In this document: one piece after another, positions 1 through 7,188 of the stretch
How positions within the stretch are numbered: the first letter of the stretch is position 1
Layout: every line of letters starts with the position of its first letter
Assembly (NCBI GenBank): GCA_020056645.1
Contig: JAGVHJ010000200.1
Location: 1 to 8,076 of the forward strand
DNA length: 8,076 nucleotides
Source: Desulfobacterales bacterium
GTDB taxonomy: Bacteria; Desulfobacterota; Desulfobacteria; Desulfobacterales; JAHIVH01
Reading direction: 5' to 3'
Translations under genes and position numbers: made by a program
The notes under the pieces: generated by a model
The model's database searches: none
What the model saw: the letters and a program-made list of their open reading frames with translations, nothing else
Told to the model about the DNA's origin: nothing

Positions 1-597
1 CCTGACCCGAATAAAACCACGCTCAGGGTGGCCTTGCCGAAGGCCTCCCCCAACTGGACCCGGTTGGTGCTTTCCGCATCGGGCATCTTCAGACGCTCTC
101 TGACCGTTGAAATTCCAAAACCCGGTAACATGGGATGGCAAAAATGGCGGAGCGCCATCTGGGAGAATCGAGATTCAACAGAGACCCGCTTCACACTCGA
201 CCTGAATGGCCTTTCCGAACATATGGATCAGATTCGGATTGTCATGGAGCACGGAGACAACGAGCCGGTCAAGGTGAGCCGGATTTTGGCCTTTTATAGG
301 GCTCCTGGGCTGAATTTCATCGCACGGGAGAGAGGGGCGTATGAACTGTATGGCGGTCATTCCGAGGCCGGATCACCCGTATATGATCTTTCTCTTGTCC
401 AGGCGAGCCTCCTCGAAGAATTACCGCAGACGCTTCAAATGGGAACGCTCACCCCCATTGGTTCAGCAGATTTCAGGCGCTCTTTCGAACAGATTTTCAG
501 CGACAGGGGATGGGGGCTTTATGTCATGCTGGGGATTGTGACGTTGGTGTTGCTGATTTTGGTCGTCAGGCTTTTTCCAAGAGAGGAGCCCGAATAG
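1..597 (+). CDS. C-terminal part of a DUF3999-like membrane-anchored protein (5' end outside window)
   Basis: The reading frame is open from base 1, so the gene probably begins upstream; a GTG at 28 is an internal alternative without a clear ribosome site. The visible 198 residues are mostly a beta-rich, non-membrane segment with alternating hydrophobic stretches (for example LDLNGLSEHMDQIRIVME). A GGHSEAGSPVYDLSLV segment follows, then one hydrophobic helix near the C-terminus (GLYVMLGIVTLVLLILVVRLF) and a short charged tail. A large beta-sandwich-like ectodomain, a 'G....P.YDL' motif and one C-terminal membrane anchor resemble the DUF3999 family as I remember it; this is recognition by pattern, not a search. 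The topology suggests a periplasmic domain held in the inner membrane. Function is unknown. The following gene is 224 bases away and probably a separate unit. Confidence 0.6.
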   Translation, partial: PDPNKTTLRVALPKASPNWTRLVLSASGIFRRSLTVEIPKPGNMGWQKWRSAIWENRDSTETRFTLDLNGLSEHMDQIRIVMEHGDNEPVKVSRILAFYRAPGLNFIARERGAYELYGGHSEAGSPVYDLSLVQASLLEELPQTLQMGTLTPIGSADFRRSFEQIFSDRGWGLYVMLGIVTLVLLILVVRLFPREEPE

Positions 598-637
598 CCT
601 TAAACACGACCTCTTTATGTTAAATCGTATAAAAAGC

Positions 638-682
638 TTGACAACGGTTGGAATTTTTAGAATGGTTTTTTCTTTTTATAAG
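638..682 (+). promoter_or_regulatory. Candidate promoter zone upstream of the CoA-transferase gene
   Basis: A perfect TTGACA lies at 638-643 in an AT-rich spacer. The nearest -10-like hexamers are TAGAAT at 658-663 (spacer only 14) and TATAAG at 677-682 (five of six consensus bases, but too far from the TTGACA; at 17-base spacing its own -35 would be the poor TTTTTA at 654-659). A promoter here is likely because the spacer separates two unrelated genes, but the exact elements are unresolved. Confidence 0.25.
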
Positions 683-756
683 TTTTAAGATGTGCAAACG
701 GTGTTTTTTGTATTTTTGAATAACTGGTTAGTTCTGTTTTCAGATAGATAAACATG

Positions 757-783
757 ACCCTCTGCGCGGTAGGAAAAGAGGGT
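757..783 (+). other. Stem-loop in the leader of the CoA-transferase gene
   Basis: ACCCTCT (757-763) pairs perfectly with AGAGGGT (777-783) across a 13-base loop. It is followed by TTAAACG and no T run, so it is unlikely to be an intrinsic terminator. It lies about 40 bases before the start codon at 822 and overlaps the palindrome GTTTAAAC (782-789). It could be an mRNA leader structure or chance. Confidence 0.35.
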
Positions 784-821
784 TTAAACGATATTTGAAT
801 TTAACTTATCAGGGGGAAGAG

Positions 822-2999
822 ATGGAAGGAACGACTCCTATGTACTACCAGGATGTAAGAAAATGTGTGGATGATGTTATCAAGAAGGTTGGGAAAAAGA
901 TCGTCATGGGAATGCCCCTTGCATTGGGAAAACCCAATTATTTCGCCAATGAGTTTTACCGGCGGGCCAAGGAAGATCCTTCTATTGATCTGACCTTTCT
1001 TTCGGCGCTATTTCTCGAAAAACCAACCTGGTCAAGCGATTTGGAACGTCGGTTGGTGGGTCCCATCGCCGAACGGATATGGCCCAACTGGCCCGATTTT
1101 GAATTCATGATTGACTTCCGGGCCAACAGACTTCCCCCGAACGTGAAGATCCATGAATTCTTCAGCCGGGCCGCCACTTATCTGAACGTCGAGTATGCCC
1201 AAAGAAACCATATCAGCTCCAACTACACTCATGTGGTGAGGGATATTATCCGCATGGGATTGAACGTGGCCGCCACCATGGTCGCCAAGAAGATCATTGA
1301 CGGAAAGGTTATTTACAGCGCCAGTTGTAACGCCGACACTCCCCAGGAAGCGGTGCGCGCCCTTCGGGAAGAAGAGAAAAAAGGCCGAAAAGTCGCAACG
1401 ATCCTCATGGTGAACGACAAACTCCCCTTCATGTATGGGGACGGGGTTTCGGATGGGGCTGAGGCGGACATGATCGTCGACCATCAAGACTACTATTTCG
1501 ACCTCTTCACGGTTCCAAAGGAGCCTGTGACGGTCCAGGATCATATGATCGGTCTCTACGCCAGTACCCTGGTAAAAGATGGCGGAACGCTCCAAATCGG
1601 CATCGGCTCCCTGGGGGATGCCGTTGTCTGCGGGCTCCAAGCCAGGCAAGACCATAACGATCAGTATCAAAGCCTCATCGCCGACATGAAGGTGAAAGAG
1701 AATTGGCCTGTGCTCATCGACGAGCTGGGTGGGCTGGGCCGGTTTGAGGAGGGGCTCTACGGCTCTTCCGAAATGCTGGTGGATGGGTTTGTTCATCTCT
1801 ACGAAAGCGGTATTCTGAAACGGGAAGTCTATGACAACGAGGCTATTCAGAAGCTGTTGAATGAAGGGAAAATCACCCAAAAAGTGACGCCGGAAATGCT
1901 CGACCTTCTGGTTCAGGAAGAAGCGGTCCGGGATCTTCTTTCTGAAAAGGATGTGGCGCTTTTAAAAAAGCTGGGCGTTTTCAAAGGTGATGTTTGCTAC
2001 GAGAACCGGATGATTCTTGCGGGTGGAAAGCGGATTCCTGCGGACCTCTCCGATCCGGCCGCCAAAAAGGAGATCACCGAGAACGCTTTGGGAGAGGTCC
2101 TCACCGGAGGCGTGATCATGACCGGTTCCTTTTTTGTTGGGCCGGAGCGTTTTTACCAGGCCTTAAGGGATCTCCCTGAAGTGGAACTGAAGAAATTCAA
2201 TATGACCGGGGTCGAGGTGGTCAATCAACTCTACGGCGGGGAGTCCTTAAGGCGCCTTCAGCGCATTCATGGCCGGTTTATCAATGCGGGACTGATCGCC
2301 ACATTGAACGGCGCCGTGGCGTCGGACGCCCTTGACGATGGCCGGGTGATCAGCGGCATCGGCGGCCAGTACAACTTCGTCTCCATGGCCCATGAGTTGA
2401 AAGACGGCCGGGGAATGATCATGATCCGCAGCACCCGGATGGCCGGAGCGGAAGCCCGGTCCAATATCGTTTTTAATTATGGCCACTGCTCGGTGCCCAA
2501 GCATCTGAGGGATATCGTCATCACCGAATACGGCATCGCCGACCTGAGGGGTAAATCCGACGAGGAGGTGGCGATTGCGCTCATCCATGTGGCGGATTCG
2601 CGGTTCCAGGAAGGGTTGCTGATACAGGCGAAAAAGGCGGGGAAAGTCTCGAAAACCTATCAGATCCCAGAGCGTTTCAGGAACAACACTCCCGAACGCT
2701 TGAACGCGATCGCCGCCTCATATAAACAAAAAGGCCTTTTTGTCGTATTCCCCTTCGGCACCATCTTCAAACCGGAAGAGGTGGCCCTGGGCCAGTCTCT
2801 CCGGGGGTTCAAGGCAAGGCTCGAAGCAAATAAAGCGAAAACCCTCTACCATCTGGTGAAACGCATGTTCGGCCCTGACTCCATAAGCGCGCTTCCCTAT
2901 CTTGAAAGAATGCAGCTCAATAATCCAGGCTCTCTCAAGGAGAAGCTCCTGAAGAAGGTTGTGACCTTCGCCCTGGAATCTTCTGGGGCGATCAAGTAA
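822..2999 (+). CDS. Acetyl-CoA hydrolase/transferase family protein (class I CoA-transferase), long form
   Basis: This 725-residue soluble protein belongs to the family of 4-hydroxybutyrate/acetate CoA-transferases and acetyl-CoA hydrolases. These move CoA between acyl groups through a covalent glutamyl-CoA intermediate. Family marks are the glycine loop QIGIGSLGDAV (258-268), SSEMLVDGFVHLYESGIL (315-332) whose E317 fits the catalytic glutamate, and the C-terminal block GIGGQYNFVSMA (512-523) with ITEYGIADLRGKS (567-579) and a DSRFQEGLL segment. Canonical members have about 430-500 residues. Here there is an extra segment of roughly 95 residues (about 335-430) between the catalytic glutamate and the C-terminal domain, and a tail of about 95 residues after 630. 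Start: ATG 822 has AGGGGGA at 811-817; ATG 840 with GGAAGGA nine bases upstream is a real alternative, and TTG 795 is less likely. Substrate cannot be read from sequence; short-chain acyl-CoA/acetate exchange is the natural guess. It stands alone, with an inverted repeat after it. Confidence 0.9.
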   Translation: MEGTTPMYYQDVRKCVDDVIKKVGKKIVMGMPLALGKPNYFANEFYRRAKEDPSIDLTFLSALFLEKPTWSSDLERRLVGPIAERIWPNWPDFEFMIDFRANRLPPNVKIHEFFSRAATYLNVEYAQRNHISSNYTHVVRDIIRMGLNVAATMVAKKIIDGKVIYSASCNADTPQEAVRALREEEKKGRKVATILMVNDKLPFMYGDGVSDGAEADMIVDHQDYYFDLFTVPKEPVTVQDHMIGLYASTLVKDGGTLQIGIGSLGDAVVCGLQARQDHNDQYQSLIADMKVKENWPVLIDELGGLGRFEEGLYGSSEMLVDGFVHLYESGILKREVYDNEAIQKLLNEGKITQKVTPEMLDLLVQEEAVRDLLSEKDVALLKKLGVFKGDVCYENRMILAGGKRIPADLSDPAAKKEITENALGEVLTGGVIMTGSFFVGPERFYQALRDLPEVELKKFNMTGVEVVNQLYGGESLRRLQRIHGRFINAGLIATLNGAVASDALDDGRVISGIGGQYNFVSMAHELKDGRGMIMIRSTRMAGAEARSNIVFNYGHCSVPKHLRDIVITEYGIADLRGKSDEEVAIALIHVADSRFQEGLLIQAKKAGKVSKTYQIPERFRNNTPERLNAIAASYKQKGLFVVFPFGTIFKPEEVALGQSLRGFKARLEANKAKTLYHLVKRMFGPDSISALPYLERMQLNNPGSLKEKLLKKVVTFALESSGAIK

Positions 3000-3017
3000 G
3001 AAAAGGCTTTAAAGCCC

Positions 3018-3053
3018 CCTTTCGGGCGCGGTTTTCAAACCCCGCCCGAAAGG
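3018..3053. terminator. Strong inverted repeat, probable bidirectional terminator between convergent genes
   Basis: CCTTTCGGGCG (3018-3028) pairs perfectly with CGCCCGAAAGG (3043-3053), giving an 11-bp GC-rich stem whose inner part can partly extend past one C-C mismatch. It lies 18 bases after the CoA-transferase stop and between two convergent genes. There is no long T run directly after it on the plus strand, so termination by the stem alone is inferred; on the minus side a TTTT lies about 14 bases beyond the stem. Confidence 0.6.
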
Positions 3054-3087
3054 ATTCATCGTTTGACGGTATCCGCCATATGAACAC

Positions 3088-3118
3088 AAAAGGGCCTTTT
3101 TACGGCTAAAGCAAGGCC
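3088..3118 (-). terminator. Candidate terminator for the lysA transcript
   Basis: Read on the minus strand, GGCCTT (3118-3113) pairs with AAGGCC (3098-3093) across a 14-base loop and is followed by CTTTTG. It lies 24 bases past the lysA stop codon. The stem is short (6 bp) and the T run is only four, so the larger inverted repeat at 3018-3053 may do the work instead. Confidence 0.35.
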
Positions 3119-3141
3119 ATGCGGAGTAGTTACTTCAATTT

Positions 3142-4406
3142 TTAAAAGAAATTTCTTAACACATCCGGTTCAAAGGAGAGTGTCCGGAAGTAGTCCTCCG
3201 GAGTCTCCTCCCGGCGAATCAGTTCCACCTGTCCGTCTCTTCTCAGGAGAAGCTCCTTGGGCCGGAGTCTGCCGTTGTAGTTGAATCCCATGGCGATGCC
3301 GTGGGCGCCGGTGTCATGGATGACGAGAAGATCCCCGTCTTCGATTTCGGGTAGCTCCCGGTCCACGGCGAACTTGTCGTTGTTTTCACAGAGAGACCCC
3401 ACCACGTCGGCGGTCAGGCTCTTGGGATAATTCTCTTTTCCGAGGACGGTGATGTGGTGATAAGCGCCATAGATGCCGGGGCGCATCAGGGAAGACATGC
3501 AGGCGTCCACGCCAATATAGTTTCTGTAGATCCGCTTATAATTAATGGCCCGTGTCACAAGAACCCCGTGGGGACCGGTCATGTAACGGCCGCTTTCCAT
3601 GAAGAATTTCGGGCAATACCCATGACGGGCCTGAAATCCTTCCATAAGGGCCGTGATCTCTTCTCCCATGGCCCCGATATCGAGGGATGAATCCTCTGGC
3701 CGGTAGGGGATACCCAAGCCGCCGCCGATATTGATGAACTCAAAGGGCGCTCCGATTTTTCCGATACCATCTCGACGATCTCGATCAGCATCCGGGTGGT
3801 CTCGACCATGTAGGTGTAGTTTCTTTCATTGGACGCGAGCATGGTGTGGAGGCCGAAACGCTTTGCGCCTCGTTTTCGGGCCTCCTCGTAAGCAAAAACG
3901 ATCTGGTCGTGAGCTACGCCGTATTTGGCCTCGATGGGATTCCCGATGATGCTGTTACCGGTGCGGCGGCTTCCGGGATTGTATCGGAAACAGATCAGTT
4001 CCGGCATTTCCGGCGCCTTGGGAATGAGGGAGATATCGTCCAGGTTGAGGATGCACCCGCCATGCGCCGCGGCTTCGGTGAACTCCAGGGGATGGGTGTT
4101 GTTGGAGGTGAACATGATGTCGGAAGGGCTTGCTCCCGCGCTCCGGCTCATCATGAGTTCGGGGATGGAACTGCAGTCAAATCCGAACCCCATGCTCTTC
4201 ATGATCGATAAGATCGACGGGTTTGGAAGGGCTTTTACCGCGTAATACTCCCTGAAGACAGAGAGTTTCGAAAAGGCCTTTTTGAGTATCGCTCCAGTGT
4301 CGCGGATTCCCTGTTCGTCATAGATGTGAAAGGGCGTGCCAAAGTGGGCGGCGATGGTGTCCAAGAGTGGTGAGAGGCGGTCATAAAAGTCAGATGACAT
4401 GGGCAT
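3142..4406 (-). CDS. lysA: Diaminopimelate decarboxylase-like enzyme, reading frame broken by one base
   Basis: Fold-type III PLP decarboxylase. LysA turns meso-diaminopimelate into lysine in the cytoplasm, the last lysine step. The gene reads in one frame from 4406 to about 3760 and in the -1 frame from there to 3142. Restoring one base gives 421 residues, normal for LysA. Marks: HIYD (27-30), EYYAVKALPNP with PLP lysine K58, GLHTMLASNE (185-194), NIGGGLG (226-232) binding PLP phosphate, ESGR (271-274, usually EPGR), SLCENND with C340-E341 from the partner subunit, and HDTGAHGIAMGFNYNGR (364-380). The usual GAYG tyrosine is His369, as I recall in LysA of several anaerobes. The break is at a five-A run (3756-3760, T on the plus strand); a sixth A would give SEKIGAPFEFINIGGG. 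ATG 4406 has AAGGAG nine bases upstream; ATG 4400 is less well placed. A 19-base gap from the Lrp-type gene suggests one transcript. A related ornithine/arginine-type decarboxylase is less likely. Confidence 0.85.
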
Positions 4407-4425
4407 GGGTTATTTCTCCTTCATC

Positions 4426-4905
4426 CTATTCGTTTCTATCGTCGTTGTTGAAATCATCAAGGGGGATCCGGGAGGTCTCCTTGGCTGTGTGCAGAGATAT
4501 CATGGTTTTCGTGGAACAACCGTTCCCGATTTTCCATATTTGTTCACGGATCAAATGGTCCAGATCACGGATATCTCTTACCCGGACCTTGACCAGAAGA
4601 GAATCGCCTCCAGTAATGAAATGGAGCTCTTGAATATCTGTGAGGCCGGAGAGGGATTTTTCCGCTTCCATCTGATCATTTTTGTCGTTTAAGGTCACCA
4701 GAATGAAGGCGACAAGGTTTCTTTGAAACCGTTCCGGATTGAGCCTTACTTCATAACCATCTATAATTCCTTGCTTTTCAAGTTTTTTAATCCTTTCAAG
4801 AACAGCGGATGGCGCAAGGCCAACCTGTCTTGCAACCTCCACATTGGGCGTTCTCGCCTTTTCCTGGAGAATTCTTAGTATCTGTAGGCTCGTATCGTCA
4901 ATCAT
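4426..4905 (-). CDS. Lrp/AsnC family transcriptional regulator
   Basis: A 159-residue protein of typical Lrp/AsnC size. Residues 1-60 form the AsnC-type winged helix-turn-helix: DDTSLQILRILQEKARTPNVEVARQVGL followed by recognition helix SAVLERIKKLEKQGII and YEVRLNPERF. Residues about 65-142 form the RAM ligand-sensing domain, with ELHFITGGDSLLVKVRVRD (93-111) and the closing TMISLHTAKETSRIPL (134-149). Such proteins assemble as dimers to octamers and bind amino acids through RAM. The gene is the first of a probable operon with lysA, so lysine, diaminopimelate or a related amino acid is a reasonable but unproven effector. The start codon has only a weak ribosome site (ATGATGA just upstream). 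A palindrome and promoter lie directly upstream, fitting the autoregulation common in the family. It could be a global Lrp rather than a lysine-specific regulator; sequence alone does not decide. Confidence 0.92.
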   Translation of the reverse strand: MIDDTSLQILRILQEKARTPNVEVARQVGLAPSAVLERIKKLEKQGIIDGYEVRLNPERFQRNLVAFILVTLNDKNDQMEAEKSLSGLTDIQELHFITGGDSLLVKVRVRDIRDLDHLIREQIWKIGNGCSTKTMISLHTAKETSRIPLDDFNNDDRNE

Positions 4906-4916
4906 TCATCATATTC

Positions 4917-4928
4917 CGTATATTTACG
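4917..4928. promoter_or_regulatory. Candidate operator for the Lrp/AsnC regulator
   Basis: CGTATATTTACG is an inverted repeat (CGTA-tatt-TACG) with an AT centre, the general shape of Lrp/AsnC sites. It lies just downstream of the predicted -10 (4933-4938), near the expected transcription start and 12 bases before the regulator's start codon. Binding here would block its own transcription. It matches the E. coli Lrp consensus only partly. Confidence 0.35.
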
Positions 4929-4932
4929 ATCA

Positions 4933-4960
4933 ATAATTCAAAAATTTTCAGAATTGTCAA
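4933..4960 (-). promoter_or_regulatory. Sigma70-type promoter of the Lrp-lysA operon
   Basis: On the minus strand a perfect TTGACA (4960-4955) is followed after 16 bases by AATTAT (4938-4933), which matches four of six bases of TATAAT. The surroundings are AT-rich, and the start codon at 4905 leaves a leader of roughly 20 bases. Confidence 0.55.
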
Positions 4961-4980
4961 TATATTATTTATTAATTACT

Positions 4981-5000
4981 CGATATTGTCGAACGATATT
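4981..5000. repeat. Short direct repeat upstream of the Lrp-lysA promoter
   Basis: CGATATT occurs at 4981-4987 and again at 4994-5000, 13 bases apart, 21 bases beyond the -35 box as read from the operon. A related ATTGTC occurs at 4953-4958 and 4985-4990, 32 bases (about three helical turns) apart. Phased half-sites suit an oligomeric Lrp-type regulator, but repeats this short can arise by chance. Confidence 0.3.
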
Positions 5001-5072
5001 CGGATGAACCCTCTCATGATCCGGGGGAGGGGCGCCCTTCAGAGGTTATGAACAACTTTTTTCTAAGAGATG

Positions 5073-5102
5073 TTGTGTTATGGGCGTGGAGTGTGATATA
5101 CA
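5073..5102 (+). promoter_or_regulatory. Candidate promoter of the HD-GYP/PilZ genes
   Basis: TTGTGT (5073-5078) is followed after 18 bases by TATACA (5097-5102), with TG at 5094-5095 in the extended -10 position. The -35 is weak, the extended -10 is fair. It leaves a leader of about 110 bases before ATG 5220. Confidence 0.35.
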
Positions 5103-5219
5103 GAATAAAAATCAAGTTCTTTGGTGTTCCTCGACTGGCGGTTTGACGTCACGCTTCAAATATTCTTAGGGCGTTTGTTTTCAATTTTCGTTATAACCAT
5201 TCACAGGGTTTTTTGATTG

Positions 5220-6776
5220 ATGACCGGACCTCATAAAGAAACCATTCTCTTCGTCGACGATGAAAAAAGCATTCTGGAAATCGCCAGGGAGTATTTTAGT
5301 GACAAGGGATACCAGGTGATCACGGCGAAAAACGGGCGAGAGGCCACGGAGGTTATCAAAAACTACGCCATTGACTGTTGCCTGACCGATATCAACATGC
5401 CCGAGATGGACGGCCTTGAGCTGGCCGAGTATATCCGGGATGTGGACAACACCATTCCGGTCGTGGTCATGACCGGCTACCCTTCCCTTGAAAATACCAT
5501 CATCACTCTGAAAAACGGCGTGGTCGATTTTCTGATAAAGCCGGTGAACCTGGATCAGATGGAGCTTTGCGTGCGGCGGGTGTTGCGGGAACGGCAGCTT
5601 TTCATCGAGAATATTTTTTTGAAGAAAGAGATTGAGAGCAAGGCCCGGCTGGAGAAATTGAATAAAGAGTTGTTGTACAAGGTGGAAGAACTGAATATCC
5701 TGAATAATATCATGAGCGATTTCACGATGATCAGTTCAAGCATGGAGATGTTCAAGCGGGTGGTGGAGATGGGCGCCGAGATTACCCACGCGGATGAGTT
5801 GCGTTTCTTTGTGATCAACGACTCGGTTAAAAGACCCTTTGAGATTTCATCGCACATCTCCGGCAACCCTTCCGCCGTCTCTTGCCATTCAGATTCGCCA
5901 TTGACGCCTCCCACGGAGGAAGAGGATTTTCAGCATGCCCCCGACGCCGTTGAATCCCTCATCATGGAAATCGCATTCGACGAAATTCCCCTTCTTATTT
6001 CAGAAAACAAAATGACCCGGGGTCTGCCGGACGATATCTTGTCTTTCATGGTCGTTCCTTTGAAAATAAGGGAGAAGGTCTTTGGAGTTCTGACCGCCTC
6101 TATCCTGAACCGGTCTCTGCGGTTCAATGAAAAAGATCTCTATTATCTCTCTTTCATGGCTCAAAAGGCCGCATACGTCATCGAAAATCTGGCTCTTTAT
6201 GAAAATATTTACGAAAATCTCTTCTCAACGCTCTATGCCTTCGTCACAGCCCTTGAAGCCAAGGATGCGTATACCAAACGCCATTCAAGCCGGGTCGCAG
6301 AGGTCAGCGTCTTGATTGGCGAAGAGGTCGCCTGTTCCAAGGAAGATCTGGATGTGCTCAATTTCGCCGGACACCTTCACGATATCGGTAAGATCGGCGT
6401 GCGGGACGATATCCTCCTGAAACCTGGCAGGCTCACGGCTGAAGAGTATGAAACCATCAAAGAGCATCCGGTGATCGGCGCGAATATCGTTGGGCAGCTT
6501 GGTTTATGGAATCGGGAGCAGCAGATCATCCGGCATCACCATGAGAAATATGACGGCACCGGATATCCTACCGGATTAAAGGGAAACGAGATCCCTTTTC
6601 TGGCGCGGATTCTTTCCGTGGCCGATGCGTTTGACGCCATGGCTTCGGATCGGGCCTACCGGAAAAAGATGCATACGGAACAGGTGGTTCAAATTATCAG
6701 ACAGTGTTCGGGCACCCAGTTTGATCCGAATCTGGTAACGGCGTTTATTCGGGTCTTTGAGGCCGGAAAATTGTAG
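5220..6776 (+). CDS. Response regulator with GAF-like and HD-GYP domains, predicted c-di-GMP phosphodiesterase
   Basis: A cytoplasmic protein of 518 residues from ATG 5220; a TTG one codon earlier is less likely, and the ribosome site is weak (AGGG about 12 bases upstream). Residues 9-125 are a receiver domain with acid pocket D13-D14, phosphoacceptor D57 in LTDINMPEMDG, T85 and K107. A charged, coiled-coil-like stretch (about 120-165) leads to a GAF-like domain (about 165-325) with MVVPLKIREKVFGVLTA. The C-terminal HD-GYP domain (about 335-510) keeps its expected residues: H387-D388 in HLHDIGKIG, HHHEKYDGTGYP (439-450) and the DAFDAMASDRAYR block. HD-GYP enzymes use two or three metals to cut c-di-GMP to pGpG or GMP, so phosphorylation at D57 is expected to tune c-di-GMP breakdown. 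No histidine kinase is adjacent. A PilZ gene follows after 58 bases with no evident terminator, so co-transcription of enzyme and receptor is likely. What the GAF part senses is unknown. Confidence 0.93.
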   Translation: MTGPHKETILFVDDEKSILEIAREYFSDKGYQVITAKNGREATEVIKNYAIDCCLTDINMPEMDGLELAEYIRDVDNTIPVVVMTGYPSLENTIITLKNGVVDFLIKPVNLDQMELCVRRVLRERQLFIENIFLKKEIESKARLEKLNKELLYKVEELNILNNIMSDFTMISSSMEMFKRVVEMGAEITHADELRFFVINDSVKRPFEISSHISGNPSAVSCHSDSPLTPPTEEEDFQHAPDAVESLIMEIAFDEIPLLISENKMTRGLPDDILSFMVVPLKIREKVFGVLTASILNRSLRFNEKDLYYLSFMAQKAAYVIENLALYENIYENLFSTLYAFVTALEAKDAYTKRHSSRVAEVSVLIGEEVACSKEDLDVLNFAGHLHDIGKIGVRDDILLKPGRLTAEEYETIKEHPVIGANIVGQLGLWNREQQIIRHHHEKYDGTGYPTGLKGNEIPFLARILSVADAFDAMASDRAYRKKMHTEQVVQIIRQCSGTQFDPNLVTAFIRVFEAGKL

Positions 6777-6834
6777 GCGGGAAAGCGAAGAGTGTTTCCT
6801 GATACCCCATGATGACTGATTCAAGGAAAAACGC

Positions 6835-7188
6835 ATGGATAAATCGGATAATGCGGAAAAACGGCAAGGGGAGCGTGTCAGCTTCGAGACCAAGGTTTTT
6901 CTGAAGACAAGCGACAAGGAGATCCGTGTTGACGGTAGTTCAAGAGACCTAAGCATGAGGGGCCTTTTCGTAAAAACGGCGGAGGATCTCCACCGGGGAA
7001 GCTCCTGTGACATTGAGGTGGTTCTTTCTGGCACGATTGACGGCGTGGTGTTAAAAATGAAAGGCACGGTGATCCGGAAAGAACCCACCGGTGTGGCGGT
7101 CTACTTTAATTCCGTCGATATCGACAGCTACGCCCATTTAAAAAAACTCGTTCAATACAACGCCAAATTTCCGGACAGTGTGGTTTGA
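6835..7188 (+). CDS. PilZ domain protein, predicted c-di-GMP receptor
   Basis: A 117-residue, single-domain soluble protein. The two c-di-GMP-binding motifs of PilZ are both present: RQGER (10-14, matching RxxxR) and DLSMRGLFV (38-46, matching D/NxSxxG). Beta-rich segments follow (DIEVVLSG, VVLKMKGTVIRKEPTGVAVYF) to a short C-terminal helix. With both motifs intact it should bind c-di-GMP; the output is unknown, since stand-alone PilZ proteins act on flagellar motors, pili, polysaccharide synthesis or other partners. ATG 6835 is supported by AAGGAA at 6823-6828, six bases upstream. The gene lies 58 bases after a c-di-GMP-degrading enzyme and ahead of cheX and cheY, which makes a role in motility the most natural inference. 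Confidence 0.92.
   Translation: MDKSDNAEKRQGERVSFETKVFLKTSDKEIRVDGSSRDLSMRGLFVKTAEDLHRGSSCDIEVVLSGTIDGVVLKMKGTVIRKEPTGVAVYFNSVDIDSYAHLKKLVQYNAKFPDSVV

Larger units (their letters stand above)
4906..5219. other. Divergent regulatory spacer between the Lrp-lysA operon and the HD-GYP gene
   Basis: This 314-base spacer has no convincing gene. The first 100 bases are very AT-rich and hold the Lrp-lysA promoter, a palindrome and a direct repeat. A GC-rich patch follows at 5020-5040 with the palindrome GGGCGCCC (5030-5037), weakly flanked by CCTCT (5010-5014) and AGAGG (5041-5045). The rest holds a candidate rightward promoter and a leader of about 110 bases. No lysine riboswitch features were recognised. 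Confidence 0.6.

Noticed and set aside
1032..1880. Long minus-strand open frame of 282 codons opposite the CoA-transferase
   Set aside because: It lies wholly inside a clearly recognised gene, shows no family motif, is rich in His, Val and Pro as expected for an antisense shadow, and has no convincing ribosome site.
3745..3770. Programmed -1 frameshift in lysA
   Set aside because: The run reads G GAA AAA T in frame, which is not a standard slippery heptamer, and no clear stimulatory structure was seen. A lost A is simpler, though slippage is not excluded.
3846..4245. Plus-strand open frames opposite lysA
   Set aside because: They mirror the lysA coding sequence, have no recognisable domain and no promoter or ribosome site.
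4906..5060. Lysine riboswitch or leader peptide ahead of the Lrp-lysA operon
   Set aside because: The predicted leader is only about 20 bases and no conserved riboswitch core or lysine-rich short frame was found.
5135..5170. TTGACG (5143-5148) with TATTCT (5161-5166) as a promoter for the HD-GYP gene
   Set aside because: The spacer is only 12 bases, too short for sigma70; the pair at 5073-5102 fits better.
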